Part shown: piece after piece, positions 9,180 to 17,842 of the stretch
Numbering within the stretch: position 1 is the first letter of the stretch
Layout of the letters: each line of letters opens with the position of its first letter
Source: Silicimonas algicola
Lineage (GTDB): Bacteria; Pseudomonadota; Alphaproteobacteria; Rhodobacterales; Rhodobacteraceae
Assembly: GCF_003148765.1 (NCBI RefSeq)
Contig: NZ_QGGV01000006.1
Location: 1-64,000, forward strand
Length of the DNA: 64,000 bases
Direction: 5' to 3'
Program-made: the position numbers and the translations under genes
The notes under the pieces: model-generated
The model's input: the letters and a program-made list of their open reading frames with translations, nothing else
Told to the model about the DNA's origin: nothing
The model's database searches: none

Positions 9180-9662
9180 ATGCCTGCGGCCTCTCCTACC
9201 CACGACACTGCCGAACTGACTCGTTTCATCGAAACCCGTTACCATGCCCGCCACCGGCAGCAGTTTCCCCTTCTGGTCAGGCTGGCCGAGATGATCGAAG
9301 ATCTGCATGACGGCGACGCCGACATTCCGCAGGGCCTTTTCGACACCCTGCAGCGGATGATCGATCACTTGGAGGAGGACATGAAGAAGGAAGAACTGAA
9401 GGTCTTCCCCGCAATACGACGGGGAGATGGTATGAAGGTCGCGGATCGGATCGCTCACATGCGCGCCAATCATGAGAATTATCGCCATGCGGTCGCCGAG
9501 ATCCGTCGCCTGACCGGAGATCTGAACGTCCCCAAGGGCGCATGCGAGCCTTGGGTGACGCTGTACGGCGGGCTGAGCGAATTCATAGCAGATCTGCAAG
9601 AGCACCTGCGCTTGGAGAATGAGGTGCTTTATCCCAGCTTCGAGGGAACGACGCGAGGCTAG
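9180..9662 (+). CDS. Hemerythrin-domain protein (YtfE/RIC/DnrN-like C-terminal domain)
   Basis: 160 residues forming one hemerythrin four-helix bundle. The His/Glu diiron ligands appear in ETRYHARHRQQFPLL (about 20-34), MIDHLEEDMKKEELKVFP (about 61-79), MRANHENYRHAV (about 94-105) and LQEHLRLENEVLYP (about 140-153). This is the RIC/YtfE arrangement, but the N-terminal DUF542/ScdA domain is absent. YtfE-type proteins repair or protect Fe-S clusters after NO damage. AAAGGA lies 7 bases before the ATG at 9180; an in-frame TTG at 9162 overlapping the globin stop is less likely. Probably co-transcribed with the globin. Confidence 0.85.
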   Translation: MPAASPTHDTAELTRFIETRYHARHRQQFPLLVRLAEMIEDLHDGDADIPQGLFDTLQRMIDHLEEDMKKEELKVFPAIRRGDGMKVADRIAHMRANHENYRHAVAEIRRLTGDLNVPKGACEPWVTLYGGLSEFIADLQEHLRLENEVLYPSFEGTTRG

Positions 9663-9958
9663 TGCGCGACTCAATCGGCAGGCTGACGGTGCCTTGCGCC
9701 CGCTCAGGTACAGGTCGACACCGTAGCGGGTCATTGGCTTCGCTCAGTCGTCGGGCATGGAGTCCTTCGCCGGAGATCGCGCGCGGCGGTCGAGTCATCT
9801 TTGAAAGATTGACCTCCGTCACTTAGCAGGCGTGTGGAACAGAACGTTCTAGCACGCCCCGCTAGGTAAAAGCTTGAGCCTGCGCAAAGAACGAACGGAT
9901 CCGGCGGGCGATCCTGTCCCAGGACGATCCAAAATCGGAAATTCGCCGGGAGTACCTC
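9663..9958. other. Spacer without recognised gene
   Basis: About 300 bases between the hemerythrin and DUF1858 genes. It contains a 10-base palindrome AGAACGTTCT near 9841-9850. No coding frame was supported. Confidence 0.3.
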
Positions 9959-10174
9959 ATGCCCAAACCATCCATCGATGACCCCGATCTGCCTCTGGCA
10001 GAGCTGTTTTATCACTGGCCGGCAACGGGACATGCCTTTCTGGAACGCAAGATGCTTTGTTTCGGCTGCCCGTTCTCTCGGTTTCATACCGTCATCGACG
10101 CGGTCGCGGAATATGAGCTCGCGGAAGACGAATTCCGAGCCCGGCTGCGAAACCTTGCCCTGACCAATACATGA
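9959..10174 (+). CDS. DUF1858 domain protein
   Basis: 71 residues. The order LPLAELFYHWPATGHAFLERKMLCFGCPFSRFHTV followed by an acidic helix matches DUF1858, a small domain linked to hybrid-cluster and redox proteins, with the CxxC-like CFGC motif at about residues 34-37. The function is not established. GGGAG lies 8 bases before the ATG. Neighbouring NO-stress and denitrification genes make a role in nitrogen-oxide metabolism plausible. The protein is soluble and has no signal peptide. Confidence 0.75.
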   Translation: MPKPSIDDPDLPLAELFYHWPATGHAFLERKMLCFGCPFSRFHTVIDAVAEYELAEDEFRARLRNLALTNT

Positions 10175-10563
10175 CGTCGTGCCATCCTGTTGATCAGGGT
10201 TGGAGAGCCAAGCGGTGGCACCTTAAGCCGCTGGCGGAAGGAGAGGAGCAAGCGGGATCACGGACCCAGCACGTGCTTGACGAGAACTGTGCTGCCGTAT
10301 CGCACGCAAGAGTGCTTTGGGGGCCGGCCGCGCGTCCTCCTCGAGCACGTCTGGTACTGCCTTCTTGCCAGGCCCGTGCGCCATCTGATCCTCGATATCC
10401 TCGACAGAGCTTGTTTCCCTCCGTGTGATGATGGCGACCGTGATGAGGCTCACATCAAGTTGGGCAATTCCGCCTCTCAGTTTGTTTCAGCACAATGAAG
10501 ACCTACGTCTACAAACGCATAAGGAGCCCAACCCGAACCGAAGTCACGAGAAAGGCCCATCTG
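10175..10563. other. Upstream region of pseudoazurin gene, no clear gene
   Basis: About 390 bases. A minus-strand frame at 10223-10453 (GTG start) reads a protein-like string with RRETSSVEDIEDQMAHG, but it has no ribosome binding site or known family, so I do not call it. The 3' part holds the candidate TTG-N8-CAA box and the GAAAGG ribosome binding site of the pseudoazurin gene. Confidence 0.35.
10482..10495. promoter_or_regulatory. Candidate Nnr/Dnr (FNR-family) box before pseudoazurin
   Basis: TTGTTTCAGCACAA has the TTG-N8-CAA form bound by NnrR/DnrR-type regulators of denitrification genes. It lies 68 bases before the pseudoazurin start. The inner bases are not palindromic, so it is a weak match, and no NnrR/Dnr gene is present in the window. 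Confidence 0.35.
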
Positions 10564-11004
10564 ATGTTTACAAAAGTCCTGATCCCCGCCGCCGCCCTTG
10601 CACTCCTCGCCGGAGTCGCTGCGGCCGAGACCTACACCGTCGAGATGCTGAACCGCGGCGAGGCAGGTGCCATGGTGTTCGAGCCCGCCTTTCTCCAAGC
10701 GCAGCCCGGCGACACCATCACCTTCGTGCCTACGGATCGGAGCCATAACTCCGCTACTATCGGGGAGTTGCTGCCCGAAGGGGCCGAGCCTTGGGACGGT
10801 GCGATCAACGAAGAGGTGACCGTCACTCTGACAGAGGAAGGCCTCTACGCCTACCAATGCGACCCCCACGCCGCTATGGGAATGGTGGGCCTGATCCAGG
10901 TGGGCGCGCCTACCAACCTCGAGGAAGTCACCGCAGCGGCTGACGATCTGCGCGGCAAAGCAAAAAATCGAATGACGGAACTTCTGACGCAAGTAACAGA
11001 GTGA
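10564..11004 (+). CDS. Pseudoazurin (blue copper electron carrier)
   Basis: 146 residues with a signal peptide of about 22 residues (MFTKVLIPAAALALL...AAA, cleavage before ETYTV), so the protein is periplasmic. Type 1 copper ligands are visible: His in DRSHNS (about 60), then Cys, His and Met in QCDPHAAMGM (about 99, 102, 107), the C-x2-H-x4-M pattern of pseudoazurin. It passes electrons to copper nitrite reductase, whose gene follows after 126 bases in the same direction. GAAAGG lies upstream of 10564; the frame also extends to an ATG at 10495, but only the later start gives a proper signal peptide. Confidence 0.93.
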   Translation: MFTKVLIPAAALALLAGVAAAETYTVEMLNRGEAGAMVFEPAFLQAQPGDTITFVPTDRSHNSATIGELLPEGAEPWDGAINEEVTVTLTEEGLYAYQCDPHAAMGMVGLIQVGAPTNLEEVTAAADDLRGKAKNRMTELLTQVTE

Positions 11005-11130
11005 TCCCTGGTCGTCCGCTCCGCTTCCCATGTGACCAAGACGATGAACTTGAACCCTTGGTCGGGGCGAGAGAGCAGGACGGCCTCAGACTCTCGAGAG
11101 AACCAATATCGAACAGTATGGAGACGACTT

Positions 11131-12318
11131 ATGGAAAATAGTGATCACAAGGATCATCTGGAGAATCCTGCCCACGAAGAATTTGATTTTCCGGACCGCC
11201 ACGTCAGCCGGCGCGGACTCCTGACGGGTACCGCCGGTCTGACGCTCGGCGCGATGCTCACGGCCCCCCCCGCACTGGCCCAGCAAGCGCCAACCATGGG
11301 AGCACATACGGGCCACGGCAGCCTCGCTCCCGGAGCCCTCGGTGACCGTCTCTATTCCTTGAACCCCACGCACCCTGATATGGCGGACATCGCAGAAAAC
11401 CCTGCCAATGTTCCGCCTCCTATCACCCGGCGAGAACCGGCCACCATCCGCGTCGATCTGGAGACAGTCGAGGTGGAAGCGCACCTCGACGTCAACAGCA
11501 CATACCGGTTTTGGACGTTCAACGGCACCGTCCCCGGGCCGATGGTGCGTGTCCGGGTCGGCGATACGGTCGAGGTGCATCTAAAGAATGGAGAGGACAG
11601 CTGGTTCCCGCACAACATCGACTTCCATGCTGCAACTGGGCCCGGCGGGGGCGCCGCAGTGAGTACTGCGAACCCTGGCGAAGAGCGCTCTTTCAAGTTC
11701 AAAGCACTAAATCCGGGACTTTTTGTCTACCACTGTGCCGTCCCTCCCGTAGCCATGCACATCTCGGCCGGCATGTACGGGCTAATCCTTGTTGAGCCGG
11801 AGGAAGGCCTGCCGCCGGTGGATCGCGAGTATTACGTGATGCAAGGCGAGATCTATACGGAGGAACCACTCGGGACCGCTGGCCTGCTGACCGATAGCTA
11901 CGAGAAGCTCATCAATGAAAGGCCAGAGTATTTCGTCTTCAACGGCCACGTCGGCGCACTGACCGAACACTACCCGCTGACGGCCCGTGTGGGAGAAACG
12001 GTCCGCATCTACTTCGGCGTGGGCGGCCCGAACTACCACTCGGCCTTCCATGTCATCGGTGAGATCTTCGATCGCGTCTACCTGAATGGCGACCTGGTAA
12101 GCCCACCACAGCAGAGCACGCAGTCGGTTTCGGTCGGTCCAGGCAGCGCATGCGTGGTGGACTTCAAGTGCGAGGTGCCGGGCCGTTTCGTATTGGTGGA
12201 TCACGCCCTGTCTCGAGCTGAGCGGGGTCTGGCGGGGTATCTCGTGGTCGAGGGCGAGGAGCAGCCGGAGATTTTCGCATCGCTTGATGGTCTGCCTGCG
12301 GACACGTCGGGACACTAG
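11131..12318 (+). CDS. nirK: Copper-containing nitrite reductase
   Basis: 395 residues. A Tat signal is visible near residues 25-48 (HVSRRGLLTGTAGLTLGAML), giving a periplasmic enzyme that reduces nitrite to NO. Two cupredoxin domains follow. Copper ligands: HNIDFH (about 161-166), YHCAVP with the type 1 Cys (about 200), AMHISAGM with type 1 His and Met (about 208-215), and NYHSAFHVIG with type 2 His (about 301). All catalytic residues seem present. GGAG lies 8 bases before the ATG at 11131. It sits directly after pseudoazurin, its usual donor. No nor, nos or nirV gene adjoins, so the product NO must be handled elsewhere. Confidence 0.96.
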   Translation: MENSDHKDHLENPAHEEFDFPDRHVSRRGLLTGTAGLTLGAMLTAPPALAQQAPTMGAHTGHGSLAPGALGDRLYSLNPTHPDMADIAENPANVPPPITRREPATIRVDLETVEVEAHLDVNSTYRFWTFNGTVPGPMVRVRVGDTVEVHLKNGEDSWFPHNIDFHAATGPGGGAAVSTANPGEERSFKFKALNPGLFVYHCAVPPVAMHISAGMYGLILVEPEEGLPPVDREYYVMQGEIYTEEPLGTAGLLTDSYEKLINERPEYFVFNGHVGALTEHYPLTARVGETVRIYFGVGGPNYHSAFHVIGEIFDRVYLNGDLVSPPQQSTQSVSVGPGSACVVDFKCEVPGRFVLVDHALSRAERGLAGYLVVEGEEQPEIFASLDGLPADTSGH

Positions 12319-12515
12319 ACAAGGAATTGCACATCGCGACAGAAGGGGCCGGCAGGACGCCGTCGTGTGGCTGCCGAATTAGTGAAACCACATAATCTGC
12401 GCGGCGAGATCCTCATGGAAACCACTGCAAGATCCCACGATTGCGGATGTCCTGAACGAATAGGGGTGATGCCGGCGCGAGGCGACCTGCCCGGTGTGAA
12501 CATGCGGAACCTGCT
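12319..12515. other. Short spacer after nirK
   Basis: About 200 bases. A plus-strand frame from 12415 encodes 47 residues including DCGCPERIGVMPARGDLPG, which could be a remnant of a nirK-linked gene, but no family was recognised. Confidence 0.3.
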
Positions 12516-13148
12516 TCAGCGTATCGCGCCGTGTTCACGGCCGGGACGCGATCGGTAGGTCGGCAGAGGCAAACCGAGGGCGAGTGCGCTGCCGCGGATC
12601 ACGATCGCCACAACGAAACCGGCACAGGCAGAGAAAGGCTGCGGCAGCCCTATGGCATCCGACAGGACAAAAGCAAGTGCACCCAGCAGCGCGGCTGTCA
12701 CATAGATCTCCCGCCGGAGAAGGATGGACGGCTCGTTTGCAAGCGCATCGCGGAGGATCCCGCCAAGCGTGCCCGTGAGCGTGCCCACGACGACGGCGAC
12801 GACGGGCGAGCCGGTGACAAGCAGTCCTTTGTAGGCGCCAAATACGCAGTAGGCTGCCAGTGCAACGGCATCGAGCCAAAGAAGCCAGCGGTAGCGTGAT
12901 TCCAGAAGATGCGCGGTGAAGTAAATCACAGCAGCCGTGCCGCCGCAGACGACGATGTAGACCGGCTCAAGGACCCAGAATATCCCTACGCCTAGGATGA
13001 GGTCCCGAATTGTTCCGCCGCCAACACCGGCCACCGCGGCCAGAAACACGAAGCCGATGATGTCGAGTTGCTTTCGGGACGCGGACAGAGCGCCAGTCGC
13101 GGCAAAGAGTCCGACGCCGACGAAATCAAGCACTATCATCGCATTCAA
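12516..13148 (-). CDS. Trimeric intracellular cation channel (TRIC/YadS, UPF0126) family protein
   Basis: 210 residues with about seven helices arranged as two repeated modules. Each carries the glycine motif: GVGGGTIRDLILG at about 42-54 and GTLGGILRDALANEPS at about 126-141. This is the bacterial TRIC/UPF0126 signature of small membrane channels with K+-like conductance. The start is either TTG at 13148, with GGAG 7 bases upstream, or ATG at 13139; I keep the former. It is followed on the same strand by mgtC-like DNA further upstream, and its end faces nirK. The physiological role here is unknown. Confidence 0.88.
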   Translation of the reverse strand: MNAMIVLDFVGVGLFAATGALSASRKQLDIIGFVFLAAVAGVGGGTIRDLILGVGIFWVLEPVYIVVCGGTAAVIYFTAHLLESRYRWLLWLDAVALAAYCVFGAYKGLLVTGSPVVAVVVGTLTGTLGGILRDALANEPSILLRREIYVTAALLGALAFVLSDAIGLPQPFSACAGFVVAIVIRGSALALGLPLPTYRSRPGREHGAIR

Positions 13149-13277
13149 GGCTCATCTCCACGGCGACTTTGCACTGAGCCAATTGCTGCCATGAACTCGA
13201 GCGAGGCGCCATGCAGTTCGTCCACCTGCCGGCAATGTTGGTGTCGCCGAGATACTCTAATCTCCCTGCGGAGATAA

Positions 13278-14006
13278 TCAGCTGTCCTCATTCGACAAAG
13301 GCGTAATTGACAACTCTTGGACGACGGGATTGTCCTGCATCTCACGAGCGAGGGCTTCACAATCGATGCCCACGTCATGGGAGAACGCTAAAATTGTGTA
13401 ACGCCGCAATCCGCTGGCCCTGTCCTGCTTGATCGAGGGGGATCCCGCTCGTAGACGGTTCGCTGCGAGCGAAGCCACAAGCTGAGCGCCGTCAAAGCTG
13501 CTGTCTGCATTCACCGCGATTTCCAACCTGATCACAGGTTGCGGTGGTGCGATATCAGGTAGGATGCGCAGGAGGATCAGAACGAGCAACGCAATCGCCG
13601 TCCCGATTATCGCCAGTTCTAAGAGACCTGCGCCGTATACGATACCTAATGAAGCGGTCAGCCAAAGTGAGGCAGCCGTTGTCAGCCCCTGGACCGTGAG
13701 CCTCGAGCGAAAGATGACACCCGCTCCCAAGAAGCCAATGCCTGTCAAAATTGCATGCGGCATGCGCGCCATGTCAGAGACGATCTGAGTGCCCTCCGGG
13801 AAAATCGCAGTCCATTCCGCCATTCTCAGCCCCAGCAACGTCACGAGTGCGGAAGCGAAGCAGACCAGGGTGTGGGTTCGCAGTCCTGCCGCTTTGCCGA
13901 GAAACTCACGTTCTGCACCTATCAGGGCGCCGGACACCACACTGCACAGCAGGGGAAGCATCACGTCAGTATCGCGCAAAGCGAACACAAGGCTGTCTAG
14001 TGTCAT
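13278..14006 (-). CDS. MgtC/SapB family membrane protein
   Basis: 242 residues. The N-terminal MgtC domain has GALIGAEREFLGKAAGLRTHTLVCFASAL (about 28-56) and HAILTGIGFLGAGVIFR...VQGLTTAASLWLTASLGI (about 84-125), the hallmark of the family. The C-terminal part, from about residue 155, is a soluble ACT-like domain. MgtC proteins are tied to Mg2+ limitation and membrane potential or ATP synthase control; the exact action is unsettled. Start 14006 has AGGA upstream; a longer frame to 14033 lacks it. It is divergent from the K+/H+ antiporter gene. Confidence 0.88.
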   Translation of the reverse strand: MTLDSLVFALRDTDVMLPLLCSVVSGALIGAEREFLGKAAGLRTHTLVCFASALVTLLGLRMAEWTAIFPEGTQIVSDMARMPHAILTGIGFLGAGVIFRSRLTVQGLTTAASLWLTASLGIVYGAGLLELAIIGTAIALLVLILLRILPDIAPPQPVIRLEIAVNADSSFDGAQLVASLAANRLRAGSPSIKQDRASGLRRYTILAFSHDVGIDCEALAREMQDNPVVQELSITPLSNEDS

Positions 14007-14180
14007 AGTGGATCCTACAGGTCGCGACGCCACCGCTCATGTGGCGCTGGGCAGTGAGGTTTCGCAACAGCCATCTTCGCTGCCTCGCGTGCCGGCCACG
14101 TACCTGGTGCTTGCAGAGAAGCGCTCCACCGGCTAGCAAACTTTGGTCTTCCGAAGCCGTTCTCCGCAGGACTGGCGCGC

Positions 14181-15956
14181 ATGTTCGATGCGATCAACAT
14201 CGCTGTTCTCATTGGCGCCGGCCTTGTCGCCGTGAGCGGGATCACGAGTCTCGTCTCACAGCGCCTCGGAGCGCCCCTCCTACTGGTGTTCCTCGGAATT
14301 GGTCTATTGGCGGGAGAAGACGGTCTCCTCGGGATCAGGTTCGACGGAGCCGGGGCTGCATACTTCATAGGTTCGGTGGCTCTTGCCATCATTCTGTTCG
14401 ACAGCGGGTTCGCGACGCCCATTCGGAGCTACCGCGTCGCCGCGCCGGCCGCGCTCACCCTGGCGACACTCGGCGTTATCCTCACCACGGTGTTCATGGG
14501 AGTTTGCGCGCACTACCTGCTGGGACTTCCCTGGATCGAGTCGATGATGCTCGGCGCCATCGTCGCTTCGACGGACGCCGCGGCCGTGTTCTTCCTCATG
14601 AGAGTGGGCGGCATCACCATCCGCGAAAGGGTGAAGTCCACGCTGGAGATCGAATCCGGCGCCAACGATCCCATGGCCATCTTCCTGACGGCCACGCTTG
14701 TTGAGTTCGCCGCCGCCTCGGGTGAAAGCGGCGCCGAGATGGGCGTGCAGCTTCTGGTCGACTTCGTCTTGCAGATAGGTCTTGGGATTGTTCTCGGGAT
14801 CGTTGGCGGATTCCTCATTACCCGCCTGATGAACCGATTGGAGGACGTTGACCCGGCCCTCTATCCGATCACTGCGCTCGCCGCAGGCCTCGTCGTCTTC
14901 GCCGCAGCAGGGCTGTTGGGAGGGAGCGGTTTCCTGGCGGCCTATGTCGCGGGTCTCGTTGCCGGCAACAGCCGGATCAGGTTCGCGCACCGAATCCGTC
15001 GGTTCCAGGTCGGGATGTCCTGGCTCGCGCAGATCGGGATGTTCCTGACACTCGGCCTCCTGGCAACACCGTCGACATTCGAGGGCCTGACCCTCCCGGC
15101 GCTGGCGCTGGCAGCAGGTCTGATCTTCGTCGCGCGTCCTCTGGCCGTATGGATTTGCCTGCTGCCCTTCGGCTTCACGTCACGCGAGGTCGCCTTCGTC
15201 GGTTGGGTCGGACTGAGAGGCGCCGTCTCGATCCTCCTCTCGATCTTGCCGACGCTCGGCGGGGTTCCCGGCGGAGGGCTATATTTCAACATTGTCTTCA
15301 TGATGGTGCTGAGCTCGCTCCTCATTCAGGGCTGGACCATCTCTTTTGCTGCACGCGCGTTGCGGCTTCTGGTGCCGCCGGAACCGGGGCGGGTCGACCG
15401 TGTCGAGCTTGATCTGCCGGGAAAGACCGAACTCGAACTGGTGGGCTACCGCATCCATCCCGAAAGCAGCATCGCCGCCGGCGAGCGGGTGCCGCGCTGG
15501 GCGCGGCCATTGCTCATAATTCGCGGCGGCAAGGCGCTATCCATCCACAACGCCGGGCCCTTGGAGGCGGGAGACCGTGTCTACCTTTTTGGAACGCCGG
15601 ACCAGTTGCCGTTGCTCGATCGGGTCTACACGAGACCCGGAGGCGCGGACGACCCCGATGTGATCGGGCACTTCCCATTGAACCCTGATACGACGGTCGG
15701 ACAGCTCTCCGACGAGTATGCCTTGAACGCTTCCGGAGAAAGGGACCGAACGCTCGGCGATCTTCTCCAGAAGGCGTTCCACGACCAGCCGGTTGTCGGG
15801 GATCGCCTGACGCTAGGTCCCATTGCGCTGGTTGTTCGTGCCGTCGACGAAGGGCGTCACGTGACTGAGGTGGGGATGATTCTGCAACCGGGGCGGAATT
15901 CAATTGGAAGGCCACCCGGCTTTAAGGAGCGACTGCGGAACTGGTTCGAACGCTGA
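14181..15956 (+). CDS. nhaP2: Potassium/proton antiporter, NhaP2/CvrA type
   Basis: 591 residues. About 12 membrane helices occupy residues 1-385 and include the CPA1 motifs DSGFATP, ASTDAAAVFFLMR and the transport-site ESGANDPMA near residue 160. A TrkA-C domain follows (about 400-475, IHPESSIAAGERVPRW...GDRVYLFG), then a CorC/HlyC-like transporter-associated domain at the end. This architecture matches the NhaP2 K+/H+ antiporter group. It adjusts cytoplasmic K+ and pH. It is divergent from mgtC by 174 bases, suggesting a cation-homeostasis pair. Confidence 0.9.
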   Translation: MFDAINIAVLIGAGLVAVSGITSLVSQRLGAPLLLVFLGIGLLAGEDGLLGIRFDGAGAAYFIGSVALAIILFDSGFATPIRSYRVAAPAALTLATLGVILTTVFMGVCAHYLLGLPWIESMMLGAIVASTDAAAVFFLMRVGGITIRERVKSTLEIESGANDPMAIFLTATLVEFAAASGESGAEMGVQLLVDFVLQIGLGIVLGIVGGFLITRLMNRLEDVDPALYPITALAAGLVVFAAAGLLGGSGFLAAYVAGLVAGNSRIRFAHRIRRFQVGMSWLAQIGMFLTLGLLATPSTFEGLTLPALALAAGLIFVARPLAVWICLLPFGFTSREVAFVGWVGLRGAVSILLSILPTLGGVPGGGLYFNIVFMMVLSSLLIQGWTISFAARALRLLVPPEPGRVDRVELDLPGKTELELVGYRIHPESSIAAGERVPRWARPLLIIRGGKALSIHNAGPLEAGDRVYLFGTPDQLPLLDRVYTRPGGADDPDVIGHFPLNPDTTVGQLSDEYALNASGERDRTLGDLLQKAFHDQPVVGDRLTLGPIALVVRAVDEGRHVTEVGMILQPGRNSIGRPPGFKERLRNWFER

Positions 15957-16472
15957 CTGAAGAAACCACTCCCGGAATCTATTGGTCCTAGGTCTCGCCT
16001 GCTCAGGCTGATGATCGTCTGCACAATTGGCCATCAAAATCTCTCGCCGCGAGTCACAGTTTCGCCCAGTTGAAGGAGCACTTGCCTCACGTGTAGTTTT
16101 TTTTGTCAGCTCCTTGCCATGTTGGTGGAGCAGTAACGAGTGAGACAGGTATGGCGAGCAATTCGCACCGAATCCCCGATTCCGTCCTCAGTGCTTTCTC
16201 CGCCCTTGTGCGCCTCTTTTGTTTTGGCCGGAGCGGATCGAGCCAGCATCTGACGTCGTTCACGCAGATCGGGGAACGAACTTCCAGCAAAAACCCATCG
16301 TGCCTGCGGCCAGAAGAGCCGAAGCAGAACGATACGCAATGCCGGCCGCTCGGCAGGTTGCCCTACGCCTTCTGAACGAAGGCGATGCAAAGGCACGAGT
16401 TACTACGATCCTGCTGATCGTAGGCGCGTCACCCAGCAAACCCAGTAATCAGTAAAATGTTCGAGGACTGTA
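15957..16472. other. Intergenic, no gene recognised
   Basis: About 515 bases. A T8 run at about 16088-16095 has no clear stem before it. Open frames on both strands show no family features. The region may hold the promoter of the OmpA-type gene. Confidence 0.3.
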
Positions 16473-17423
16473 ATGAGTAAAATCTCCCTAGGAACGATGT
16501 TCATCCTTTCCGCCGCTCTGGCTGCCTGTTCGGACAGTCGCTCTCCCGAGCAGTTGACCCGGTCGGAACCACTTCCGGTCGGTGTCGAGGCTCGCCAGAG
16601 AATGGGCGTTGCCACTGTCTACTTCTCCTTTGACGGCGTCCAACTCAACTCTCAGGCGCAGTTGCTGCTTGATGCCGAGGCGGCGCGCATGATTAAGAAC
16701 GCCAGATCTGACTACGTCATCGTCGGACACGCCGACAAGGTTGGATCGCCCGACTACAACCACGACCTCGGCATGCGCCGAGCCCTGAGCGTTGTGACCT
16801 ATCTGGTCTCGAAAGGTGTCCCTCGCGACCGGCTGGTTCCGACCGCGTCATTCGGCGAGCTCTCTCCTGTTGTAGTCGTCGACCAGGCAGAACGCCTCAA
16901 TCGACGCGTGGTCATTCTGGAGAAGAACTCCTCGGGTTCCGCGAAGGCCTTGATGCGGGACGAGGGAGAGCGGGCGCGTGACCGTCTGGCAGCGGGCCCT
17001 GAGCAGCCCCAGTTCCAGACCCCGCCCACGTCTGGCGGGCTGTCCGATCTCCCTGGTGAGACTGAGACGCCGGACAATGAGACACCGGATCAGTCCGAAA
17101 CACCCCCGCCGTCGCAGCAGGAACCGGAGAGCAACCCGGGTGGAGGCGAGGACGGTGGCACGGGTGGCGATGAGTCCGGCAGTCCGACGGAAGAACCCGG
17201 AAACCAACAGCCCGGTGAACCCGAAGACGAACAGTCGTCCGGGAACGGGAGTGGTGGCCAAGGGAATGGCAACGGGAACGGCGGTCAAGGGAATGGCCAG
17301 GGCAGTGGCTCCAGTGGAGGCAGCCAGTCCGGGACGCATACCGATGCCGGTCGCGGCAACGGCGCGGAGGAAGGCGATCCGGGCAACTCCGGCGGCCGGA
17401 ACCAGGGCGGCGACAACGACTGA
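16473..17423 (+). CDS. OmpA-domain lipoprotein with long low-complexity tail
   Basis: 316 residues. The signal peptide ends in a lipobox with Cys19 (ALAAC), so the protein is likely an outer-membrane lipoprotein. An OmpA/peptidoglycan-binding domain spans about 48-152, with VYFSFDGVQLN, DYVIVGHADKVGS and LSVVTYLVSKGV..DRLVPTASFGE..P. From about residue 175 to the end the protein is low complexity: first Pro/Glu/Thr-rich, then Gly/Asn/Gln/Ser-rich with repeats such as GQGNGNGNGGQGNGQG. Such a tail is unusual for this family and may reach the outside or bind ions or polymers. Related OmpA lipoproteins tether the envelope. Confidence 0.85.
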   Translation: MSKISLGTMFILSAALAACSDSRSPEQLTRSEPLPVGVEARQRMGVATVYFSFDGVQLNSQAQLLLDAEAARMIKNARSDYVIVGHADKVGSPDYNHDLGMRRALSVVTYLVSKGVPRDRLVPTASFGELSPVVVVDQAERLNRRVVILEKNSSGSAKALMRDEGERARDRLAAGPEQPQFQTPPTSGGLSDLPGETETPDNETPDQSETPPPSQQEPESNPGGGEDGGTGGDESGSPTEEPGNQQPGEPEDEQSSGNGSGGQGNGNGNGGQGNGQGSGSSGGSQSGTHTDAGRGNGAEEGDPGNSGGRNQGGDND

Positions 17424-17509
17424 CTGGTTGAGCTTGCGACGAGGCCGCCTGGCGGTCTCGTCGCGGTCAGGATTGCCATCGATGTTTAGCGAGAAATCGT
17501 GAGGAAGAC

Positions 17510-17842
17510 ATGAATCAACGGCCGTTTTCACAGACCGACGAATTTCGAACCCAAACTGCCACCGAGGCGGAGAGTGCCGATCTCGTCAAGCGACTGAACG
17601 CTCTGGGCCCCGACGTGGTCAGGGCAAAGCTAGCCGCCTCGTACTTCAAACCTGTCTCGATCGTGGAGACGGAGACTGGAGGCAGAGTGGTGAGTGCTTC
17701 CCCAGCATTCGTAGAGCGCTGGTTGGTGGCGCACGACGCACATGCTCGCCGTCGATCACGGACCAATGACCGGCTTACGTGGCTCGCGGCTGCCGCGGCG
17801 ATAGTCGGTGCCGTGGCGAGCGTACTTGGTCTTGAGCTGTGA
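17510..17842 (+). CDS. Hypothetical protein with C-terminal membrane anchor
   Basis: 110 residues, no recognised family. The N-terminal two thirds look soluble and helical (ESADLVKRLNALGPDVVRAKLAASYF). A basic stretch (HARRRSRTNDRL) then precedes one membrane segment of about 20 residues at the C-terminus. GAGGAAG lies 5 bases upstream of the ATG, giving a good start. It follows the OmpA-type gene by 86 bases and may be co-transcribed. Confidence 0.65.
   Translation: MNQRPFSQTDEFRTQTATEAESADLVKRLNALGPDVVRAKLAASYFKPVSIVETETGGRVVSASPAFVERWLVAHDAHARRRSRTNDRLTWLAAAAAIVGAVASVLGLEL

Noticed and set aside
10223-10453. Minus-strand 76-codon frame before pseudoazurin
   Set aside because: GTG start without ribosome binding site and no known family; noted only as a spacer feature.
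12415-12558. Possible small gene after nirK with DCGCPERIG
   Set aside because: No family match and no convincing ribosome binding site; kept as a possible remnant.
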